DNA from: an uncultured Mollicutes bacterium
Lineage (GTDB): Bacteria > Bacillota_I > Bacilli_A > ML615J-28 > CAG-313
DNA length: 64,000 nucleotides
Assembly: GCA_900548675.1 (NCBI GenBank)
Contig: URLJ01000004.1
Span: 35,429-99,428 of the forward strand
Reading direction: 5' to 3'
Shown: positions 60,393 to 64,000 of the stretch, one piece after another
How positions within the stretch are numbered: position 1 is the first letter of the stretch
Layout: each line of letters begins with the position of its first letter
Program-made: the position numbers and the translations under genes
Notes under the pieces: model-generated
Told to the model about the DNA's origin: nothing
Databases searched by the model: none
The model's input: only the letters and a program-made list of their open reading frames with translations

Positions 60393-61394
60393 ATGGCATT
60401 ATTTGAAAGTTATGAAAGACGTATAAATCAAATTAATGAAACTTTAAATAAGTATGGTATTAAAGATTTAGATGAAGCTAAAGCTATTTGTGATGAAAAA
60501 GGAATCAATGTTTACGATTTAGTTAAATCTATTCAACCTATTTGTTTTGAAAATGCATGTTGGGCATATACAGTAGGTGCTGCTATCGCAATTAAAGAAA
60601 ATGCCAAATCAGCAAGTGATGCTGCCCGTTTAATTGGTGTTGGTTTACAAGCATTCTGTATTCCAGGTTCTGTCGCTGATGACAGAAAAGTAGGTCTTGG
60701 TCATGGTAATCTTGGCGCTATGCTTTTAACAGAAGATACAAAATGTTTTGCCTTCTTAGCAGGTCATGAATCATTTGCAGCTGCTGAAGGTGCTATCGGT
60801 ATTGCTAAAACTGCTAATAAAGTTCGTAAAACTCCTTTACGTGTAATATTAAATGGTCTTGGTAAAGATGCTGCTAAAATAATTTCTCGTATCAATGGTT
60901 TTACTCATGTTGAAACAGTATTTGATTACGCAACTGGTAAAGTAAAAATCGTTAATGAAACACCATATTCAAAAGGTGATCGTGCTCAAGTTAGATGCTA
61001 TGGTGCTGATGACGTTAGAGAAGGTGTTGCAATAATGCATTTAGAAGGTGTTGATGTATCAATTACAGGTAACTCAACTAATCCTACTCGTTTCCAACAT
61101 CCTGTAGCTGGAACATATAAAAAAGAATGTGTTGAACAAGGTAAAAAATATTTCTCTGTTGCATCAGGTGGTGGAACAGGTAGAACACTTCATCCAGATA
61201 ATATGGCTGCTGGTCCTGCATCATATGGTATGACTGACACAATGGGAAGAATGCATAGTGATGCTCAATTCGCAGGCTCTTCAAGTGTTCCTGCCCATGT
61301 TGAAATGATGGGCTTAATTGGTATGGGTAATAACCCAATGGTTGGAGCTACTGTTGCTGTGGCTGTTGCAGTTGCAATGAGTTTACAAAAATAA
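60393..61394 (+). CDS. GGGtGRT family protein
   Basis: A 333-residue protein named for its conserved SGGGTGRTLHPDN motif (near 266-278). It is rich in Gly and Ala, with probable soluble alpha/beta fold and further conserved stretches LGHGNLGAMLL and AGHESFAAAEGA. The function is unknown. It is conserved mostly in anaerobic bacteria alongside the scaffold-like gene, so a role in an Fe-S or redox process is inferred only. AGGAGG precedes ATG 60393. Confidence 0.85.
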   Translation: MALFESYERRINQINETLNKYGIKDLDEAKAICDEKGINVYDLVKSIQPICFENACWAYTVGAAIAIKENAKSASDAARLIGVGLQAFCIPGSVADDRKVGLGHGNLGAMLLTEDTKCFAFLAGHESFAAAEGAIGIAKTANKVRKTPLRVILNGLGKDAAKIISRINGFTHVETVFDYATGKVKIVNETPYSKGDRAQVRCYGADDVREGVAIMHLEGVDVSITGNSTNPTRFQHPVAGTYKKECVEQGKKYFSVASGGGTGRTLHPDNMAAGPASYGMTDTMGRMHSDAQFAGSSSVPAHVEMMGLIGMGNNPMVGATVAVAVAVAMSLQK

Positions 61395-61413
61395 ACTTGG
61401 AATATTTAGTGAA

Positions 61414-61456
61414 AAAAAGACTTAACTTTAGGTTTTCTAAAGTTAAGTCTTTTCTT
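61414..61456. terminator. Strong bidirectional terminator
   Basis: AAAAGACTTAACTTTAG pairs with CTAAAGTTAAGTCTTTT, a 17-bp perfect stem, with T-runs on both strands. It serves the GGGtGRT gene and the convergent transporter gene. Confidence 0.92.
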
Positions 61457-61498
61457 AATAAATGGTTTAAAGTCTATAAATTAACAATCAAATATTTC

Positions 61499-62833
61499 CT
61501 ATAAAATTAATAAAAGGACACCTATTCCGACTGCTAAAAGTAGGGGACTTATAACTAATCCATACTTTGTAAATGAGAAAAATGAAAAATTAATTCTTTG
61601 TTCTTTTAATATTCGCATCCACATAATACCTGCTAAAGCCCCAATTGGCGTTAGTAGGGCTCCCAAATTTGAAGAAAGAATGGTAACAAAGACACTTGCA
61701 TTTTGATATGCTTCTGTAACATTTATTAAAACAGGGGTTGCAGCTAAAGACATCGGGATATTATTGATAATATTGCAAGCAATAAAACTAGAAATTCCAT
61801 AAACTAAAAGATATCCAAACTTTGAATTACAGGTTAGGGAATTTAAAAAAGTACTGAGATTAGTAAACACATTAATCCTATCAAGTGATAAGACGATAAG
61901 ATACATCGATAAAACAAAAATTCCTAATGAAAATGGAAGTTTTTTAATGATAATTAGCAGATGATTATTCGTTTCTTTTTTTCTTACTTTATTTACAACA
62001 TCAAAAATAAGTGTGAAAATAGCTTGTGAAAAGGCGATGCCAAGACATATCAGCCACATTTCAAGTTTAATATAGTTAGCAATCGCTAAAAGAATCATAC
62101 AACCTAAAAGGTGAATAATACTAATAATGGTAAGTGGCTTATTAGTAAGGGCGATATCATTAAGTTCTAAAGTGTTCGAAAAAGGTTTTTGGAGATCTTT
62201 CTTAAATAATAAGTATAAAACCAAAATGCTAGTAAGACCTATAGCGATAGTTGGTAGCGCCATTGTTTTCAAAAAACTTAAAAAACTAATATCAAAGTTT
62301 GTAGCAAGATAAATATTAGTGGGGTTACCGATTATTAAAAATAAGCTATACGTATTGGCTGCAACAAATTCCATAACAAGATATGGAATGGGGTTAATCT
62401 TTGTTAATCTACTAAAATAACAAATAAAAAGCGTAAAGGTAAGAATAATAATATCATTACTCGTAAAAATAGTTAGAAAACTAATTAAAGCATAAAGAAT
62501 AAAAAATAATTTTGTTTGTGATTGATTTACTTTTTTAGTTGCATATAAAGCTAAATATTTAAAGAATCCTAGTTCATCAAGATTAAGTGATAAAAATGAT
62601 AATCCAAAAAGTATCGCAATAATCTTTAAGGGGTTTAAAGCAGAAGAAGCGGTAAGAGCACTCTTCACATCACCTAGTTTTAAGGGATTTACACAAAATG
62701 TAATGATAGCACCGATTAAAGCAATAATCCAAAAAGTATCAACATTAAAATGCTTAAATTTTAAGGAAGGCTTCAAAATAATCATCAAAATCATTACTAT
62801 GCATGTTAAAATAGCTACAATTTTTGTTGGCAT
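61499..62833 (-). CDS. ArsB/IT-superfamily ion transporter
   Basis: A 444-residue membrane protein with about ten helices. GNPTNIYLA near 160 and SNLGALLTPIGALAGIMW near 395 are the two inverted-repeat signatures of the ArsB/ion-transporter superfamily. Members export arsenite or move dicarboxylates or Na+; the substrate cannot be told from sequence, and no arsenic genes are adjacent. Start 62833 is preferred because AGAGGT lies upstream on the minus strand; a start nine codons earlier would put that box inside the gene. Confidence 0.82.
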   Translation of the reverse strand: MPTKIVAILTCIVMILMIILKPSLKFKHFNVDTFWIIALIGAIITFCVNPLKLGDVKSALTASSALNPLKIIAILFGLSFLSLNLDELGFFKYLALYATKKVNQSQTKLFFILYALISFLTIFTSNDIIILTFTLFICYFSRLTKINPIPYLVMEFVAANTYSLFLIIGNPTNIYLATNFDISFLSFLKTMALPTIAIGLTSILVLYLLFKKDLQKPFSNTLELNDIALTNKPLTIISIIHLLGCMILLAIANYIKLEMWLICLGIAFSQAIFTLIFDVVNKVRKKETNNHLLIIIKKLPFSLGIFVLSMYLIVLSLDRINVFTNLSTFLNSLTCNSKFGYLLVYGISSFIACNIINNIPMSLAATPVLINVTEAYQNASVFVTILSSNLGALLTPIGALAGIMWMRILKEQRINFSFFSFTKYGLVISPLLLAVGIGVLLLIL

Positions 62834-62931
62834 AAAAATTACCTCTTTTTTCAAAAACATATCAATTATACGCTTTTTTTAGCTATTTTGCAAATGAAAT
62901 ATGCATAATTGCGCATTTAGGAGCGTTTGTG

Positions 62932-62940
62932 TGATATAAT
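62932..62940 (+). promoter_or_regulatory. Extended -10 promoter of the terminal lipoprotein gene
   Basis: TGATATAAT at 62932-62940, 63 bp before the start codon. An imperfect inverted repeat (AAATATGC / GCGCATTT) lies just upstream, about 62897-62918. Confidence 0.6.
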
Positions 62941-63003
62941 TGCTAAGATTAATAATTTTAAGCTACGACAGATGACATTACTAAAAAAGGGAAAAATACA
63001 CAT

Positions 63004-63837
63004 ATGAATTATTTACATTTTAAAAAATATCGCATTTTGTTGTTACTAATCGCAGCAGTATCACTTCTTTCTTTATCTTCTTGTAACACTGTAAATGAAG
63101 AAAATAATAATCAAGGTGATGGTAACAAAAACCAGGGCGATGATGTCAAAAAAAATTTTGATGGTGTTTCTGATGTAGAAATATTAGAACAATCTATAAA
63201 AAACCTTGAAAAAGAAGAAAACTACTTTATCAAAGCAACAGGCAAAACTAAAGCTAAAGCACTCATTACATATACGCAAAGCACTAAAACACTTCTTTAC
63301 TATATGAATGGGAAGTTCTATAATAAAATTGATTCCACATCAGCTCTTGTTGATCATCATCATGAACTATTATGCCAAGAAAATATAATTAAATATTATG
63401 ATAGTAGTCAAAAAGAAGTTTTAACGAAAACTATTGCTGAATATAAAAGTGAATTTGGTAAAGTGCCAAACAAAACAGACATATTTAATTATCGTATGGA
63501 GACTGATGCAATAATATCATCTAGCAGAAATTTTCAAAATGATAAATACGAAATTACTTATAATATTGATTCTGAAAAAATCGGTGATGATTTAAAAATC
63601 CAAATGAAAGCATTTGGTGATTTAAATGAAAACCCTATTTTTAATGCGATAACCCTCATAATTGAAGTTGATGAAGAAGGAAAATTGTTGAAGTTTAAAA
63701 ACATTGAAAAATACAGTATAGTAAAAAATGTTTTAGGGAAACCTGTAACAATGCCTTGTACGCAAGAATTAGAATCCATCGTATACTATAATAATTATCA
63801 AACTCCTACTAAGGGTGAATATTTTGATTTTAATTAA
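63004..63837 (+). CDS. Lipoprotein of unknown function
   Basis: A 277-residue predicted lipoprotein. The signal peptide ends in LSSC (Cys27), followed by an Asn/Gln/Gly-rich linker to about residue 50. The mature domain is mixed alpha/beta with no motif I recognise. It is reminiscent of substrate-free lipoproteins such as LppX/LprG-like DUFs, but this is only a general resemblance. AAAGGGA lies 10 bp upstream. It is monocistronic. Confidence 0.75.
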   Translation: MNYLHFKKYRILLLLIAAVSLLSLSSCNTVNEENNNQGDGNKNQGDDVKKNFDGVSDVEILEQSIKNLEKEENYFIKATGKTKAKALITYTQSTKTLLYYMNGKFYNKIDSTSALVDHHHELLCQENIIKYYDSSQKEVLTKTIAEYKSEFGKVPNKTDIFNYRMETDAIISSSRNFQNDKYEITYNIDSEKIGDDLKIQMKAFGDLNENPIFNAITLIIEVDEEGKLLKFKNIEKYSIVKNVLGKPVTMPCTQELESIVYYNNYQTPTKGEYFDFN

Positions 63838-63842
63838 ATACT

Positions 63843-63907
63843 AAAAAAATGCCTAAAAAAAGAAATCGTTTTAGAAAGACTGATTACTTTAAAGGCATTT
63901 TTTTTTA
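63843..63907 (+). terminator. Terminator of the last lipoprotein gene
   Basis: AAAAAATGCCT pairs with AGGCATTTTTT, with a 30-nt loop and a long T-run. Confidence 0.75.
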
Positions 63908-63923
63908 ATAATAGTGAAAAGTA

Positions 63924-63932
63924 TGATATAAT
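63924..63932 (+). promoter_or_regulatory. Extended -10 promoter of a gene beyond the window
   Basis: TGATATAAT at 63924-63932; no start codon follows before the window ends. Confidence 0.5.
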
Positions 63933-64000
63933 AAACATAAATAATCAAGTAAAATATTAAAAATTTTTATATATTTTTAATATCAATTAGTTGATTATTA

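Noticed and set aside
1..64000. Mycoplasma genetic code (TGA = Trp)
   Set aside because: Trp codons are TGG and TGA terminates well-conserved genes at family-typical lengths, such as ruvB and nearby genes.

Overview
The window is AT-rich, tightly packed chromosomal DNA from a low-GC Gram-positive bacterium of the Bacilli/Mollicutes-related type. Housekeeping gene order follows Bacillus subtilis in several blocks: lepB-rbgA-rnhB-topA, ftsY-ylxM-ffh, ruvB-queA, yqeG-yqeH-yqeK-rsfS, hrcA-grpE-dnaK-dnaJ, rsmE-mtaB and cshB-nfo. TGA is a normal stop (for example at the end of ruvB), so the Mycoplasma code is not used. I cannot name the species. Promoters look like sigma-A type, often with an extended TGn -10 box, and most transcription units end in clear hairpin/T-run terminators.

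Region by region. 1-4.3 kb: the end of an ECF-transporter substrate-binding membrane protein, a HAD hydrolase, and a membrane protein overlapping an FtsK translocase that has no membrane domain of its own. 4.3-9.1 kb: signal peptidase, ribosome-assembly GTPase RbgA, RNase HII and topoisomerase I. 9.1-12.1 kb: an orphan promoter-hairpin-terminator unit that looks like a C-rich small RNA, then the protein part of the SRP pathway. 12.1-14.8 kb: ruvA and ruvB in divergent orientation, then queA. 14.8-16 kb: four perfect tandem 20-bp repeats abutting the promoter of a repeat-containing lipoprotein. 16-24.2 kb: a complete glycogen operon glgB-glgC-glgD-glgA-glgP, then pfkA. 25.4-34.7 kb: a membrane-anchored surface protein, a SigK-like sigma factor with a hydrophobic leader, the yqe block, a PRC-barrel protein, a ROK protein with a metallo-hydrolase, and a decayed surface-protein pseudogene. 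34.9-45.7 kb: CIRCE-controlled heat-shock operon, mgtE, and RNA/DNA maintenance genes.

45.7-51.4 kb is accessory DNA next to tRNA-Glu. It holds diverged direct repeats, two tRNA T-arm fragments, an XRE regulator with a palindromic operator, a RelB-like antitoxin with a Fic protein, an ECF sigma factor with a large C-terminal domain, and a broken lipoprotein gene.

51.8-59.6 kb is the most interesting stretch: six genes joined by overlaps or a 1-nt gap. They encode a HAD-acyltransferase fusion, a PP-loop amidotransferase-like enzyme, a miniature UbiA-like membrane protein, a PPDK/rifampicin-phosphotransferase-like enzyme, a BtaA-like (DUF3419) AdoMet 3-amino-3-carboxypropyl transferase and an ANL adenylate-forming ligase. 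I recognise the families but not the combination, and I infer an undescribed lipid or membrane small-molecule pathway. The window ends with a conserved IscU-like/GGGtGRT pair, an ArsB-type transporter and a lipoprotein.
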